Shown here one piece after another: positions 38,060 to 48,434 of a stretch of DNA of 64,000 bases. Origin of the DNA: Leptolyngbya iicbica LK (GTDB lineage: Bacteria; Cyanobacteriota; Cyanobacteriia; Phormidesmidales; Phormidesmidaceae). Positions within the stretch are counted from its first letter, which is position 1; each line of letters begins with the position of its first letter. The position numbers and the translations under genes are program-made. The stretch spans positions 305,475 to 369,474 of the forward strand of contig NZ_QVFV01000002.1 of assembly GCF_004212215.1 (NCBI RefSeq), given 5' to 3'. The notes beneath the pieces were generated by a model, which saw only the letters and a list, made by a program, of their open reading frames with translations, was not told the origin of the DNA and ran no database searches.

Positions 38060-38986
38060 ATGACGGCACAGGAGATTAACACCGATCCGCGGCAATTGTT
38101 ATCGGCAGACGAATTGAAACAGTTGAACGAGCGATCGAACTGGCGGGGCTTTGGACAATTGGCCGCCCATCTTGCCGTAATGGGCGTAAGTGCTGCAATT
38201 TGGGCGACACAGCGAGGCCATTGGGCGATCGCCCTCCCAGCTTTGGTCATTTATGGGTTCAGCTTGGCATCCATGTTTGCCGCCGTGCATGAATGCGTCC
38301 ATCGCTCTGCCTTTGCCAGCAATCGCGTCAACGATGTCGTCGGGTGGATTGCCGGGGTACTGTCGGGCTACAACAGCACGTTTTATCGGCGTTATCACAA
38401 GTGGCACCATCGCTTCACCAAGGTGCCGGGCAAAGATCCCGAGCTGGAAGATCTGATTCCCTCTAACTGGACTGAGTATTTGTGGGTGATGAGTGGCATT
38501 CCCTGGTGGTTGGGCAAAATTCAAGGGCACTGGCGGATTGCGCGCGGCAATTTTGAGGGCATGCCCTACGTTCCAGAAACGGCCTATCGAGAAGTGCAGC
38601 GGTCAACCTGGTTGCAGCTGAGTGTCTACGGCGCCGCGATCGCCCTTTCCATTGGTTTTCACCAACCGTGGTTTTTGCTGTACTGGGTGCTGCCATTGGC
38701 GGTGGGGCAACCAATCTTGCGGTTTATCCTCATTGCGGAGCATACCGGCTGCCCGGATGGCGATGACCCGTTGACCAATACTCGCACCACGCTGACTCTG
38801 TGGCCCCTAAAACTCATGATGTGGAACATGCCCTTCCACGCTGAACACCATTTGTATCCGTCGATTCCCTTCCACCGCTTGCCTGCGGCGCATGCAGCGT
38901 TATCCCCCCACTTCGCCAATGTGGAGCCGGGCTACCTTTATGTCAATCGCTCAGTCGTTAGCCAATTGGGGCCGTCGGGGACATGA
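38060..38986 (+). CDS. Membrane fatty acid desaturase-type enzyme
   Basis: The 308-residue membrane enzyme has the three His boxes of the desaturase superfamily: HECVH, HKWHH and HAEHH, in that order, with hydrophobic spans between them. It uses a di-iron centre to insert double bonds or hydroxyl groups into acyl chains or related lipids. The substrate is not evident, and it is not a close match to the standard DesA, B, C or D forms as I recall them. The start at 38060 is preceded by AGGAGGGG. The stop overlaps the next gene's ATG (ATGA), so the two are translated together. Confidence 0.75.
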   Translation: MTAQEINTDPRQLLSADELKQLNERSNWRGFGQLAAHLAVMGVSAAIWATQRGHWAIALPALVIYGFSLASMFAAVHECVHRSAFASNRVNDVVGWIAGVLSGYNSTFYRRYHKWHHRFTKVPGKDPELEDLIPSNWTEYLWVMSGIPWWLGKIQGHWRIARGNFEGMPYVPETAYREVQRSTWLQLSVYGAAIALSIGFHQPWFLLYWVLPLAVGQPILRFILIAEHTGCPDGDDPLTNTRTTLTLWPLKLMMWNMPFHAEHHLYPSIPFHRLPAAHAALSPHFANVEPGYLYVNRSVVSQLGPSGT

Positions 38987-39999
38987 CCTCTGATGCTCAA
39001 ACCTTTGTCATTCCGGACTTTGAGTTGCAGTGTGGGGTGACCCTGCCGGAAGTGCGACTGGTTTACCAAACCTATGGGGAACTGAGCCGCGATCGCCGCA
39101 ATGTGATTTTGTACCCCACCTCATACGGGGCGCAGCATCACGATATTGACTGGCTGATTGGCCGCGATCGCATTCTCGACCCCACGCGCTATTTCATCGT
39201 CATTCCCAATCAGTTGGGCAACGGCCTTTCCACCTCGCCGAGCAACGATGAGCACTGCGGCTTGGCCGAAGACGGATTCTGGTTCACCCACTACGACAAC
39301 ATTCGCGCTCAGGAGCAGATGTTGCGCGAGGTTTTCGGCATTGACCGATTAGCGCTGGTTTACGGTTGGTCGATGGGGGCGCAGCAAGCCTATTACTGGG
39401 GCAGCCATTATCCTGACCGCGTCGAACGCATTGCGGCCCTGTGCGGCACCGCCAAAACGACAGATCACAACAAAATCTTTTTATGGAGTTTGCGATCGGC
39501 GCTGACCGCTGACCCCGCCTGGAATGGACATCGCTTCACGGCAATCCCCGATCGCGGCTATCCAGCCTATGCCCGCATCTACGCCAGTTGGGCCGCATCC
39601 CAGGCTTACTATCGCGAGCAGCCCTATCTCCAGTTCGGTTATGAATCGTTGGAAGATTATTTACTGCGGGGCTGGGAAGCGAATTATCGCAAACGCGACC
39701 CCCACAATCTCATCGCCATGATTGACACCTGGCTGCGCTGCGATGTGGGGAACACACCAACTTTTCAGGGCGATTACGCTAAAGCGCTCAGCACGATTCA
39801 GGCCCACACGTTAGTGATGCCCGCGACCACAGATCTGTATTTCACCCCCGATGATTGCGCTGCTGAAGCCCAGATGATTGCGAGGGCAACGTACACCCCC
39901 ATTCCCTCAATTTGGGGACATCGCGCTGGGCATCCTTACCAAAATCCCGAAGATGAAGCCTTTATCCGGCAAGCGGTGACCACCCTTTTGCAGGCTTAG
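38983..39999 (+). CDS. MetX-like alpha/beta-hydrolase
   Basis: The 338-residue protein of the homoserine O-acetyltransferase (MetX) group of alpha/beta-hydrolases has the nucleophile elbow YGWSMGAQQAYYWG. A likely catalytic Asp lies in ATTDLYFTPDD and His in WGHRAGHP. MetX proteins acylate homoserine, but several relatives act on other alcohols or as hydrolases. Tight coupling to a desaturase suggests an acyl or lipid substrate rather than methionine synthesis (inference). Confidence 0.7.
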   Translation: MTSDAQTFVIPDFELQCGVTLPEVRLVYQTYGELSRDRRNVILYPTSYGAQHHDIDWLIGRDRILDPTRYFIVIPNQLGNGLSTSPSNDEHCGLAEDGFWFTHYDNIRAQEQMLREVFGIDRLALVYGWSMGAQQAYYWGSHYPDRVERIAALCGTAKTTDHNKIFLWSLRSALTADPAWNGHRFTAIPDRGYPAYARIYASWAASQAYYREQPYLQFGYESLEDYLLRGWEANYRKRDPHNLIAMIDTWLRCDVGNTPTFQGDYAKALSTIQAHTLVMPATTDLYFTPDDCAAEAQMIARATYTPIPSIWGHRAGHPYQNPEDEAFIRQAVTTLLQA

Positions 40000-40023
40000 G
40001 CACAGCCTCTGGCCCTACTGCAA

Positions 40024-40800
40024 TCAGGGAAACTGGCGCGATCGCACCTCGTCGCAAAACGCTCTGGCGGCCTGAATACCTTGGTCGCGCAGATTAGCAT
40101 AGCGTTTGGCAAAGGGCGGCTGCCAGTCAGAAAGGCCGAGCACGTCTGCCGTCACGAGCACCTGGGCATCGCAGAATTGTCCGGCCCCAATGCCAATGGT
40201 GGTAATGTTCAGCGTTTCGGTAATGGTTCTCGCGAGTTTGGCGGGGATGTGCTCCAGCACAATGGCAAAGGCTCCAGCTTTTTCAATCGCGATCGCCTCT
40301 TGCAAAATGCGATCGGCCGCTTCTGGTGACTTGCCCTGCTTCTGAAAGCCTCCCACCTGATTGACTGATTGCGGCGTCAACCCCACGTGCCCCACGACAG
40401 GAATCCCAGCCTCAACCAGCCGTTGAATAGTGGCCGCCATGCGCGGATAGCCCCCCTCTAGTTTGATGGCTTGGGCACCTGCCTCTTTGAGTAGGCGACC
40501 GGCTGCCTGCATCGCCTCAGCCTCAGCAATTTGGAAACTCAAAAACGGTAAATCAACCGCCAATAGAGCGTTCTTGACGCCGCGTCGCACCGCTTTAGCG
40601 TGATGCACCATTTCATCCAGGGTCAAAGGCAAGGTGTTGTCATACCCCAGCGCCACCATGGCTAAAGAGTCGCCCACCAACACCATGTCAGCCCCCGCTT
40701 GGTCGGCCATTTGCCCCGACATATAATCCCAGGCGGTCAGCACGGCGACTGTTTGACCTTGCTGCTTCCACGCTGCAAATTGATTGACCCGAACTGCCAT
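40024..40800 (-). CDS. panB: 3-methyl-2-oxobutanoate hydroxymethyltransferase
   Basis: The 258-residue TIM-barrel enzyme makes ketopantoate from ketoisovalerate and 5,10-methylene-THF, the first step of pantothenate and coenzyme A synthesis. Blocks [48 protein letters not shown] and TIGIGAG are all typical. It is slightly short at the C-terminus but complete. Convergent with the MetX-like gene, with about 25 bases between. Confidence 0.95.
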   Translation of the reverse strand: MAVRVNQFAAWKQQGQTVAVLTAWDYMSGQMADQAGADMVLVGDSLAMVALGYDNTLPLTLDEMVHHAKAVRRGVKNALLAVDLPFLSFQIAEAEAMQAAGRLLKEAGAQAIKLEGGYPRMAATIQRLVEAGIPVVGHVGLTPQSVNQVGGFQKQGKSPEAADRILQEAIAIEKAGAFAIVLEHIPAKLARTITETLNITTIGIGAGQFCDAQVLVTADVLGLSDWQPPFAKRYANLRDQGIQAARAFCDEVRSRQFP

Positions 40801-40997
40801 GTGATGTCATCTCCCAGAGATTCGGTTGTCAGATTACCAAACCGATTATCTCTATCATCGCTGACCAGCGGTGTTTGGGGGAGTGGGAGCGAATGAGTCG
40901 ATGAGGGACGTATAAATACTCAATTCATTAAGGCAATAGAGTCCTGAGATGTTTCCTGGGAACACTTTAGGCAGACAGCCGCCAGGCAGTACATTTC

Positions 40998-41438
40998 ATG
41001 TGGCAATCTGCGATCAACTACTTTCGGAGTTTACGGACTTATCGGGATTTGAGTCCGGATGCAGGCCTTCGTCGTCGCATCAACGTTCAACTGAGTCGCC
41101 GTCCCTCGCTGACTCTGGAAGACTGGTCGTCATTGTTTTCAAATGTCGCTGATGGCGAGGTATCGAACCGCTTGTTTGCTTTCATATACGCGCAGTTGCC
41201 GGTATATTCCGGACTGGAAGTGAGCCAAATTCGGCCCGGCGATCGCCTCATCGAAGATCTCCAGTTGCCCTTGGTGTGCTGGTTCGATTGGCCCAATCAA
41301 CTCTGCTGCGATTTTTACGAAACGTTTCACATCGACATTTCAGAAGAATTTGACGAATCTTTGCTGGAAACGGTGGGTGATCTGGTGTGGTTTTTGCATC
41401 AGCAACTAGAGTCTCAGGATTCGATCGCATCGGGATAG
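40998..41438 (+). CDS. Unknown protein with an acyl-carrier-like C-terminal part
   Basis: In this 146-residue protein the second half (QIRPGDRLIEDLQLP ... FHIDISEEFDE ... TVGDLVWFLHQQ) follows the rhythm of acyl-carrier proteins of the DUF1493 kind. It lacks a DSL serine for phosphopantetheine, so it would not carry acyl groups. The first half is basic and helical. No partner is visible. Weak assignment. Confidence 0.45.
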   Translation: MWQSAINYFRSLRTYRDLSPDAGLRRRINVQLSRRPSLTLEDWSSLFSNVADGEVSNRLFAFIYAQLPVYSGLEVSQIRPGDRLIEDLQLPLVCWFDWPNQLCCDFYETFHIDISEEFDESLLETVGDLVWFLHQQLESQDSIASG

Positions 41439-41502
41439 CAGCGATCGCCCCAGTGAGCGCTAAAGTAGTTAGAAACTCGTTCACTGATACTTACCGCTCG
41501 TT

Positions 41503-42024
41503 ATGCCCAGAAGCCAGCGCAACGACAACTTTATTGATAAGACGTTTACGGTCATGGCCGACATGATCTTAAAAATGCTGCCCACCAAGCAAAGCGCGAA
41601 GGAAGCCTTTGCCTACTATCGGGATGGGATGTCGGCTCAGGCCGACGGTGAATATGCCGAGGCGATGGAAAACTACGAGGAAGCGCTGAAACTAGAGGAA
41701 GATCCCTACGATAAGAGCTTTGTGCTTTACAACATGGGGCTCATTCATGCGAGTAATGGTGAACATGAAACGGCTTTAGCGCGCTACGAAGAAGCTTTGG
41801 AGCTGAATCCTCGCCTGTGCCAAGCGCTGAATAATATGGCGGTGATTTATCACTACAAGGGCGAAAAGGCCGAAGCCGCTGGGGATGACCAAGTAGCCAG
41901 CGAGTTGTTTGACCAAGCGGCCACCTACTGGATGGAGGCCATTCGCATTGCGCCCAACAACTACATTGAAGCCCAGAACTGGTTGAAGAATACAGGCCGG
42001 ATGAAGGTCGATACATTCTTTTAG
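41503..42024 (+). CDS. ycf3: Photosystem I assembly protein Ycf3
   Basis: The 173-residue TPR protein starts [28 protein letters not shown], the signature Ycf3 N-terminus. Three TPR units follow ([58 protein letters not shown]). Ycf3 acts at the thylakoid membrane as a scaffold in building PsaA/PsaB. Conserved across cyanobacteria and plastids. Confidence 0.96.
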   Translation: MPRSQRNDNFIDKTFTVMADMILKMLPTKQSAKEAFAYYRDGMSAQADGEYAEAMENYEEALKLEEDPYDKSFVLYNMGLIHASNGEHETALARYEEALELNPRLCQALNNMAVIYHYKGEKAEAAGDDQVASELFDQAATYWMEAIRIAPNNYIEAQNWLKNTGRMKVDTFF

Positions 42025-42179
42025 GTTTGACAATTAGCAATTCTCTCGGGCAGGGGCGCAGGAGAACTGCGGGGCTGGCAGTTTAACGGCTGTCGTCACG
42101 ACATCCTTAACTTGCCCTCCCACCCATTGCCCAATGCCCACTCCCCATCCCCCCTCATACCCATCAACCCCCTCTACTC

Positions 42180-42467
42180 ATGATTGATCTCGAACAAGTC
42201 CGCAAAGTGGCTCACCTGGCTCGGCTGGAGCTAGAAGCGGGAGAAGAAGCGCAGTTCACCACGCAGCTCAACAGTATTTTGGAATATGTAGAGCAGTTGA
42301 ATGAGTTGGATACGGCTGACGTGCCGCCGACCACTCGCGCTATTGAGGTGAGTAACATTCACCGACCTGACCAGTTAGAAACGTTTGGCGATCGCGAGAG
42401 CTTGCTCAGCAATGCCCCAGACCGCGAAGACGACTTCATCAAAGTCCCCAAAATCATGGAAGGCTAA
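42180..42467 (+). CDS. gatC: Asp-tRNA(Asn)/Glu-tRNA(Gln) amidotransferase subunit C
   Basis: The 95-residue GatC has [32 protein letters not shown] and a C-terminal [12 protein letters not shown], all standard. It stabilises GatA/GatB in the transamidation of misacylated tRNA. gatA and gatB are not in the window, which is usual in cyanobacteria. Confidence 0.95.
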   Translation: MIDLEQVRKVAHLARLELEAGEEAQFTTQLNSILEYVEQLNELDTADVPPTTRAIEVSNIHRPDQLETFGDRESLLSNAPDREDDFIKVPKIMEG

Positions 42468-42545
42468 GGTATCTTGACTGTGCGCTAGTGACTGCCCCAG
42501 GAACATTGCCCGTAAAGGCTATTTTGGGGTACTTTTATAGTCCAT

Positions 42546-44951
42546 CTAGCCGAGCAAAGCAGCTTGAACCTTAGCGACTTGGCGCGGCGCTTGGATGGCT
42601 TCAAAAATTTGCACGGCGGCAGCAACCTGAGTTTGCGCGGCAAGCTGATTAGCCTGAGCTTGGTGAGTCAAGCCAAGCTGCCAATGAGCCTCAGCGAGAT
42701 CACTTTGAGCCCCTAAATCTTCGAATAGTTCTAGGGCCGTAGTGAGGTTTTGGATGGCACGGTCAATGTCGCCTTGTTGGCGCAGGAGTTGTCCCCAGCC
42801 CACCAGTGCTCTGGCCTTGACTTGAATGTAGTGGCTTTCTTCGGCAAAGGCGATCGCCCGCTCGGATAATTCCGTCGCCCGTTCAGCGTCACCCAAATTC
42901 GTATAGGTCTGGGCTAGCAGCTGAATGAAGAAGGCAAACCGCCCGGTGTATTCGGGGCAATCGGTGTTGGCAATTTCCCGATAGGCTTGCTCGGCCAGGG
43001 TATGGGCCAGGGCGCGAGGTGACTGGTCAGCACAGATGGGCGACAGGTCAATGCGCTCATCGTGCAGGCTATGGGAGGCCACTAAGGCCAGACATAACTG
43101 GGCTTTGTCGGCCCAGCTTTGGTGGGCGGTTCCTTGCGCCGCCGTGATAACCGCTTGAAAGAATTGGGCCGCGTCGGTTAATTCCCACAGGTCGAGGTGA
43201 TAGAGGCCCAGACTCAGCAGGGCATCAACTTCGAGCATCCGCCAGCAGTAAAGACTGTGCGGGTCGGCAGGATTTTTTTCAGTCGCTTCCAGTCCCTGGC
43301 GGGCGATCGCTTGCGCCTGCTTTTGCATGGAGATCGCGGCATGAATTTTGCCCGTAATCCAGTAAACATCAGCCAAGATATTGCGCAGTTCGCTAGAGCG
43401 CTGGTCGTCGGGCAGTTGGGGCAACAAGGAAGGAATTGCCGCCATCAACGGTTGCAGCAGCCCCATGCGATACAGCGTGCTGCCCAAGGTCAGGTGCTGT
43501 CCCCACTGATTGTGGCGACTTTTGAGCAGGACGTCGGCTGCCGTTGAGTAATCAGCGATCGCCAGCGCATGGTAGTACGCCTCCAACGCCTGTATGGCTT
43601 CCCCGGTTGAGGTGAGAGTGGTGACTTGCTCCGTCCAAAACTGAATCGCTCGGGTGTGGCTTTTGGGCCAATCAGAACTCTGGCGCAATCGTTCCAGAGC
43701 TTCGGCTTGCACCACGGGATGGAGCCAATAACAGCCCTTGTGGCTTTCCAGCAGCGATCGGTTGCGCAGGGAGGTGATCACCTGGCGATGCCGACTAGGA
43801 TCAACGTCCCATAAGAGCGCCAGCAAGCCATCCGTCGGCACCCGGGGCACATCCTGATAGCGAAACGCGCCCAACCGGCAAAACAGCTGATACGCATCGG
43901 CATCCAAGTCTTTGAGGCGATTGACCTGACTCGTGACCAGATTTTTTAAGTCCAATGCCATGAGCGGGTCGGTGCCCACTTCTTGCCAATAGGCCTCCCC
44001 ATCGCCGTCAAAATCGCCCGCGATCGCCCCCCGCATAATATTCATCGCTTTGGCGTTGCCCCCATAGGCCCGGTGCATGACTGCCAGAGTTGATGAGTTA
44101 ACCGCGATCGCTCCCTGGGTAAAGAACTGCTGCCAGGTTTCCCGACTGAGGCCGGGTAGGCGGTAATGATGAACCGAGACGCCCGGTTCGCAAAGGCGAT
44201 CGCGGCTGGTCAGCAGCGTTACGGTTTGGCCTTTGGGGTCACACAACACCCGCATCAGATCGCCGTAGCGCGCATATTGCGGCCAAAACCGCCCCTGAGC
44301 ATCTAATGCCGGTTCAAGGTTATCGATGAGCAGGCCGACCCGTTGCTCGCGCAGTTGTCGCTTGAGCCGATCTAGCGTGACGCCAAAGTCCTGACCTGGC
44401 TCAACTTGAAAATCCTGTCGCAGCCATTCTTCTACGACCTGTTCTGCTGGGGTAATATTGGAGGTTTCCTTGGCCATCAACAGTTCTAAGACCACATCAA
44501 AGGCGTGATGTTCGAGATATTGCTGGGCCAGCGTGGTTTTGCCAACACCCCCTTCACCTTGCAGCACGATCGCTCGATGGCCCTGGGCGACGAGTTGATC
44601 GAGATGGGCGATCGCCGTTTCGCGCCCGATAAAACTCTGGGCCTCCGCCATTAGCGGCTCGGGCAGCGGCTGAATCAGCTTGACCCTGGCTTTTTGCAAA
44701 TACCGCTCAAGTACAGCTAAGCTGTTGCTTTTCGTCACCCGCTCATCGAGCGCTTGCGATAATGCCTGCCAAAGCTGCGACGCTACATCTTTGACATGCC
44801 CTTCGGTATAGCGCAATCGCTGGGCAATTTCGCCATAGGTCTGACGCCGCCAAACAGCTTGCAAAATTTTGCGTTGCAGGTCATTCAAATGTTTGCCAGT
44901 GGCACGAAACACCAGCGCATCTGCCTGCTCTAGAACCTTGTCTGCGCTCAT
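42546..44951 (-). CDS. STAND NTPase with vMAP-type N-terminal HTH and TPR-like repeats
   Basis: This 801-residue protein has an N-terminal winged-helix-like part (about 10-95: LQRKILQAVWRRQTYGEIAQRL, HVKDVASQLW), the domain found at the start of many cyanobacterial vWA-MoxR-associated (vMAP) proteins. An NB-ARC-type NTPase (about 105-420) has Walker A GEGGVGKTTL and Walker B GLLIDNLEP. The C-terminal half is TPR-like helical repeats. STAND NTPases are switches that oligomerise on a signal. Relatives carry an effector such as a protease or nuclease, but none is fused here. It may regulate transcription or take part in a conflict system with a partner elsewhere. Confidence 0.75.
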   Translation of the reverse strand: MSADKVLEQADALVFRATGKHLNDLQRKILQAVWRRQTYGEIAQRLRYTEGHVKDVASQLWQALSQALDERVTKSNSLAVLERYLQKARVKLIQPLPEPLMAEAQSFIGRETAIAHLDQLVAQGHRAIVLQGEGGVGKTTLAQQYLEHHAFDVVLELLMAKETSNITPAEQVVEEWLRQDFQVEPGQDFGVTLDRLKRQLREQRVGLLIDNLEPALDAQGRFWPQYARYGDLMRVLCDPKGQTVTLLTSRDRLCEPGVSVHHYRLPGLSRETWQQFFTQGAIAVNSSTLAVMHRAYGGNAKAMNIMRGAIAGDFDGDGEAYWQEVGTDPLMALDLKNLVTSQVNRLKDLDADAYQLFCRLGAFRYQDVPRVPTDGLLALLWDVDPSRHRQVITSLRNRSLLESHKGCYWLHPVVQAEALERLRQSSDWPKSHTRAIQFWTEQVTTLTSTGEAIQALEAYYHALAIADYSTAADVLLKSRHNQWGQHLTLGSTLYRMGLLQPLMAAIPSLLPQLPDDQRSSELRNILADVYWITGKIHAAISMQKQAQAIARQGLEATEKNPADPHSLYCWRMLEVDALLSLGLYHLDLWELTDAAQFFQAVITAAQGTAHQSWADKAQLCLALVASHSLHDERIDLSPICADQSPRALAHTLAEQAYREIANTDCPEYTGRFAFFIQLLAQTYTNLGDAERATELSERAIAFAEESHYIQVKARALVGWGQLLRQQGDIDRAIQNLTTALELFEDLGAQSDLAEAHWQLGLTHQAQANQLAAQTQVAAAVQIFEAIQAPRQVAKVQAALLG

Positions 44952-45790
44952 TTTAGGCTTCCTGAGCTTTGGTCTAATCTAGCCGACGGGAGAGGGGAAG
45001 GCATGTAGGGGGGCAGAGCAGAACACTTGCAAGCTCCCGTCCCTTAGCCCTAAAGCCTACCCCCAACTTCACTGACCATAGCGAGAATTACTGATTACTG
45101 AGTACGAATAAGCACAAGACGGACCTTTTCCGACTTTTTGGAGCGATCGCAGGCTGCAGCAGACTTTGACCAACCGCTATCGGGACCAGTTGCCCAGCAT
45201 AAAGAAGTTCATAAATTCACCGATTCATCGGAAGGGGGAGAGCTGCTCTCACACCCGCCCATCATCCGCAATACAAAATTAAGCCTTGCCCCAGTCCAGG
45301 GGATCAACAGATGCTTAAGCATGATTTATTTTCATTCCGCAGAGAAACCCCGGCCCTGAAAGTAGTTTATTGAAATTAATCATTTCAGCAAAGATTTGTT
45401 GGATTTTATCGGCAAGCGATCGCGATTTTCTTACGATAAAAATATACGGTTGACTCACAAAATTTGAATATTTTTTGAAGAGAAAATTTTGACCAGGCGA
45501 AAGATTAAATTAGCCTGCAGGTTGCATGAGGACTCACTGATGAATAGCGAGGCAGAACTGATCCCAGTTTAGTTTTTGTCATGAAGATGATTGATTGCTC
45601 ACTTTGAAGCGAGTAATTTTTGAATAGCTGCCTTCGTGACCGTCTGCTGAATCTTCTCAAGCTATTAGATAAGTGGTGTTGCTGGACTTTGGCTTGGAGC
45701 CGTTAGTCCCATCTAAGTTGATAAGCGGTTTGCAATTTTGCTGGGGTTGTTGCTTGGGTAGCATTAAGTATTTCAGACAGGAGTTAGTAA
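44952..45790. other. Intergenic, AT-rich leader of ppsA
   Basis: About 840 bases with no recognised gene. 45.36-45.5 kb is notably AT-rich. It separates the divergent STAND NTPase and ppsA genes and must hold both promoters. Confidence 0.45.
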
Positions 45791-48214
45791 ATGATTTCTA
45801 CAACAGTTGAAAAGGCTCAAGATCTCGTATTGTGGCTCGATCAAATTCGGCTAGGGGATGTGCCGATTGTGGGCGGCAAAAATGCCTCTTTGGGCGAAAT
45901 GATTCAGCAGCTAGTGCCGAAGGGCATCAATGTGCCGTCGGGCTTTGCCACTACGGCCCACGCCTATCGTCAGTTCATTCAGTTCAATGAGCTGGATGAA
46001 AAGCTGCGATCGCTCTTTGCTGACCTGGACGTGACGAATGTGCCGAACTTGCAGGAACGAGGCAGGCAGGCGCGATCGCTGATCCTCCATGCGCCCTTTC
46101 CTCCCGAGTTAGAGGTGGCGATTCGTGACGCCTATCGAGAGATGTGCAATCGCTACGGGGCAGATACCGACGTGGCCGTCCGCTCCAGCGCCACTGCCGA
46201 AGACCTGCCCGACGCCAGCTTTGCCGGACAGCAAGAAACCTACCTCAACGTCCACAGCGAGTCGGAAGTGATTGAGTCTTGCAAGAAGTGCTTTGCGTCG
46301 CTGTTCACCGATCGCGCCATTTCCTACCGTCAGACCAAGGGCTTCGACCACTTTGAGGTCGCCCTTTCGGTCTGTGTGCAAAAGATGGTGCGGTCTGATC
46401 TGGCCACTTCCGGCGTCATGTTTTCCATCGATACCGAGACCGGTTTCAAAAATGCCGTGCTGGTGACCGCCGCCTACGGCTTGGGCGAAAACGTGGTGCA
46501 GGGTACCGTCAACCCTGACGAATATCGCGTCTTCAAGCCCACCCTCAAAACCGGGCATCAGCCCATTTTGAGCAAACGCATGGGCAGCAAAGCCCTGCGC
46601 ATGGTTTACAACACCGGCGGCACCAAATTGGTCAAAAACATTCAAGTCCCCCGTTGGGAACGCAATCGCTACGCCATTTCTGACTTTGATGTGTTGCAAC
46701 TCGCCCAGTGGGCCTGTGACATTGAAGATCACTACAGCGAGCTGCGCGGCGTCTATTCGCCCATGGATATTGAGTGGGCCAAAGATGGCCAGTCGGGGGA
46801 ACTGTTTATTGTGCAGGCGCGACCCGAAACCGTGCAGTCGCAACGGCAGGGCAATGTGCTGAAAACCTATCAGCTCGAGAAAACCGCTGATGCCCAAGTG
46901 TTGACGAGGGGGCGGGCAGTGGGGGCGATGGTTGGCAGCGGCAATGCCTGTGTCATTTTAGATGTGGACGATATTGAACAGTTTCAGCCGGGAGAAGTAC
47001 TCGTCACCGTTAAGACCGACCCGGATTGGGAGCCGATCATGAAACAGGCGGCGGCGATCGTCACTGACCAGGGGGGACGCACCTGCCACGCAGCAATTAT
47101 TGCGCGGGAGTTGGGCATTCCGGCGATCGTGGGTTGCGGCGATGCCACAGCGGTGATCCATACCGAGCAGGCCATTACCGTTTCCTGTGCGGAGGGCGAA
47201 GAGGGCCAAGTTTACGAAGGGGAATTGCCCTTTACGGTCGAAGAGACCACGCTGGATGATTGCCCGACGCCGCGCACCCAGATCATGATGAATGTCGGCA
47301 ACCCCGAAATCGCCTTCAGCGTTTCGGCGTTACCCAACGCGGGGGTCGGCTTGGCGAGGATGGAATTTATCATCGCAAATCACATCAAAGTGCATCCCAT
47401 GGCGCTGATCAACTTTGAGGTGTTGACCGACAGTTCGGCGAAGCGCAAGATTGCTCGCCTGACGGAGCAATACGATGACAAGCCCCAATACTTTGTGGAT
47501 AAGCTGGCCCAAGGCATTGGCACGATCGCGGCCGCCTTCTATCCTAAGCCAGTTATTGTCCGCATGTCCGATTTCAAGAGCAATGAGTATGCCCACCTGC
47601 TCGGCGGCGCTGCCTTTGAACCGGATGAAGAAAACCCGATGATCGGTTGGCGGGGCGCTTCTCGCTATTACGACGATCGCTACCGCGAAGGCTTTGCGCT
47701 GGAATGTCAGGCTCTCAAGCGGGTGCGTGAGGACATGGGGTTGACTAACGTCATTTTGATGATTCCCTTCTGCCGGACGCCGGACGAAGGTCGCCGGGTC
47801 ATTGCCGAAATGGCCCAACATGGTTTGGTGCAGGGCGAAAACGAGTTGCAAATCTACGTGATGTGCGAACTGCCCAGCAACGTCATGATGGCGGAAGAAT
47901 TTGCCGAAGTCTTTGACGGTTTTTCCATCGGCTCCAATGATCTGACCCAGTTAACCCTCGGATTAGATCGTGACTCTGCTTTAGTAGCTCACCTGTTTGA
48001 CGAACGCAATCACGCCGTCCAACGCATGGTGGCCAAAGCGATCGCTACGGCGAAAGCGAAAGGCCGCAAGATTGGGATTTGCGGTCAAGCCCCCAGCGAC
48101 TATCCCGAGTTCGCTCGCTTTTTGGTCGAGCAGGGCATCGACTCCATCAGCCTGAACCCCGATGTAGTGGTGAAGACGACGCTCGCGATCGCGGAACTGG
48201 AACAGTCTCTGTAG
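45791..48214 (+). CDS. ppsA: Phosphoenolpyruvate synthase
   Basis: The 807-residue enzyme (pyruvate, water dikinase) makes PEP from pyruvate and ATP. The ATP-grasp N-terminal part starts LGDVPIVGGKNASLGEM. The phosphohistidine domain has GGRTCHAAIIARELGIPAIVG with the active His. The C-terminal PEP barrel has CELPSNVMMAEEFAEVFDGFSIGSNDLTQL and GICGQAPSD. It could channel pyruvate from serine breakdown back to sugars, although it stands 12 kb from the betaine genes on its own transcript. Confidence 0.96.
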   Translation: MISTTVEKAQDLVLWLDQIRLGDVPIVGGKNASLGEMIQQLVPKGINVPSGFATTAHAYRQFIQFNELDEKLRSLFADLDVTNVPNLQERGRQARSLILHAPFPPELEVAIRDAYREMCNRYGADTDVAVRSSATAEDLPDASFAGQQETYLNVHSESEVIESCKKCFASLFTDRAISYRQTKGFDHFEVALSVCVQKMVRSDLATSGVMFSIDTETGFKNAVLVTAAYGLGENVVQGTVNPDEYRVFKPTLKTGHQPILSKRMGSKALRMVYNTGGTKLVKNIQVPRWERNRYAISDFDVLQLAQWACDIEDHYSELRGVYSPMDIEWAKDGQSGELFIVQARPETVQSQRQGNVLKTYQLEKTADAQVLTRGRAVGAMVGSGNACVILDVDDIEQFQPGEVLVTVKTDPDWEPIMKQAAAIVTDQGGRTCHAAIIARELGIPAIVGCGDATAVIHTEQAITVSCAEGEEGQVYEGELPFTVEETTLDDCPTPRTQIMMNVGNPEIAFSVSALPNAGVGLARMEFIIANHIKVHPMALINFEVLTDSSAKRKIARLTEQYDDKPQYFVDKLAQGIGTIAAAFYPKPVIVRMSDFKSNEYAHLLGGAAFEPDEENPMIGWRGASRYYDDRYREGFALECQALKRVREDMGLTNVILMIPFCRTPDEGRRVIAEMAQHGLVQGENELQIYVMCELPSNVMMAEEFAEVFDGFSIGSNDLTQLTLGLDRDSALVAHLFDERNHAVQRMVAKAIATAKAKGRKIGICGQAPSDYPEFARFLVEQGIDSISLNPDVVVKTTLAIAELEQSL

Positions 48215-48242
48215 TCAACGACTGACGCCGCGCAGGAAATTT

Positions 48243-48284
48243 GCCCCCCTGATTGACGAGATAATCGTTGTCAGTCAGGGGGGC
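48243..48284 (+). terminator. Hairpin after ppsA
   Basis: A 15-bp stem, GCCCCCCTGATTGAC against GTCAGTCAGGGGGGC (one G-T pair), lies about 30 bases past the stop. There is no T run, so it may work as an RNA stabiliser instead. Confidence 0.55.
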
Positions 48285-48434
48285 GAGTCATGCTTTACCG
48301 AACCCTGAGAAAGCTCATGATGAGTCAAGCGTATCCCAGCCCTCTTTTGTCGCTAACCAAATATGGGGGACCTCTAGGCACCTCAGCGGTTGATGCAATG
48401 CCGAAGTTTGGGTAAGAGTACTTGCCAGAGAACC

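Noticed and set aside
45138..45359. 73-codon open frame upstream of ppsA
   Set aside because: Lies in an AT-rich leader and has no protein-like pattern.
46109..46897. 262-codon open frame antisense to ppsA
   Set aside because: Shadow frame inside a conserved enzyme gene.
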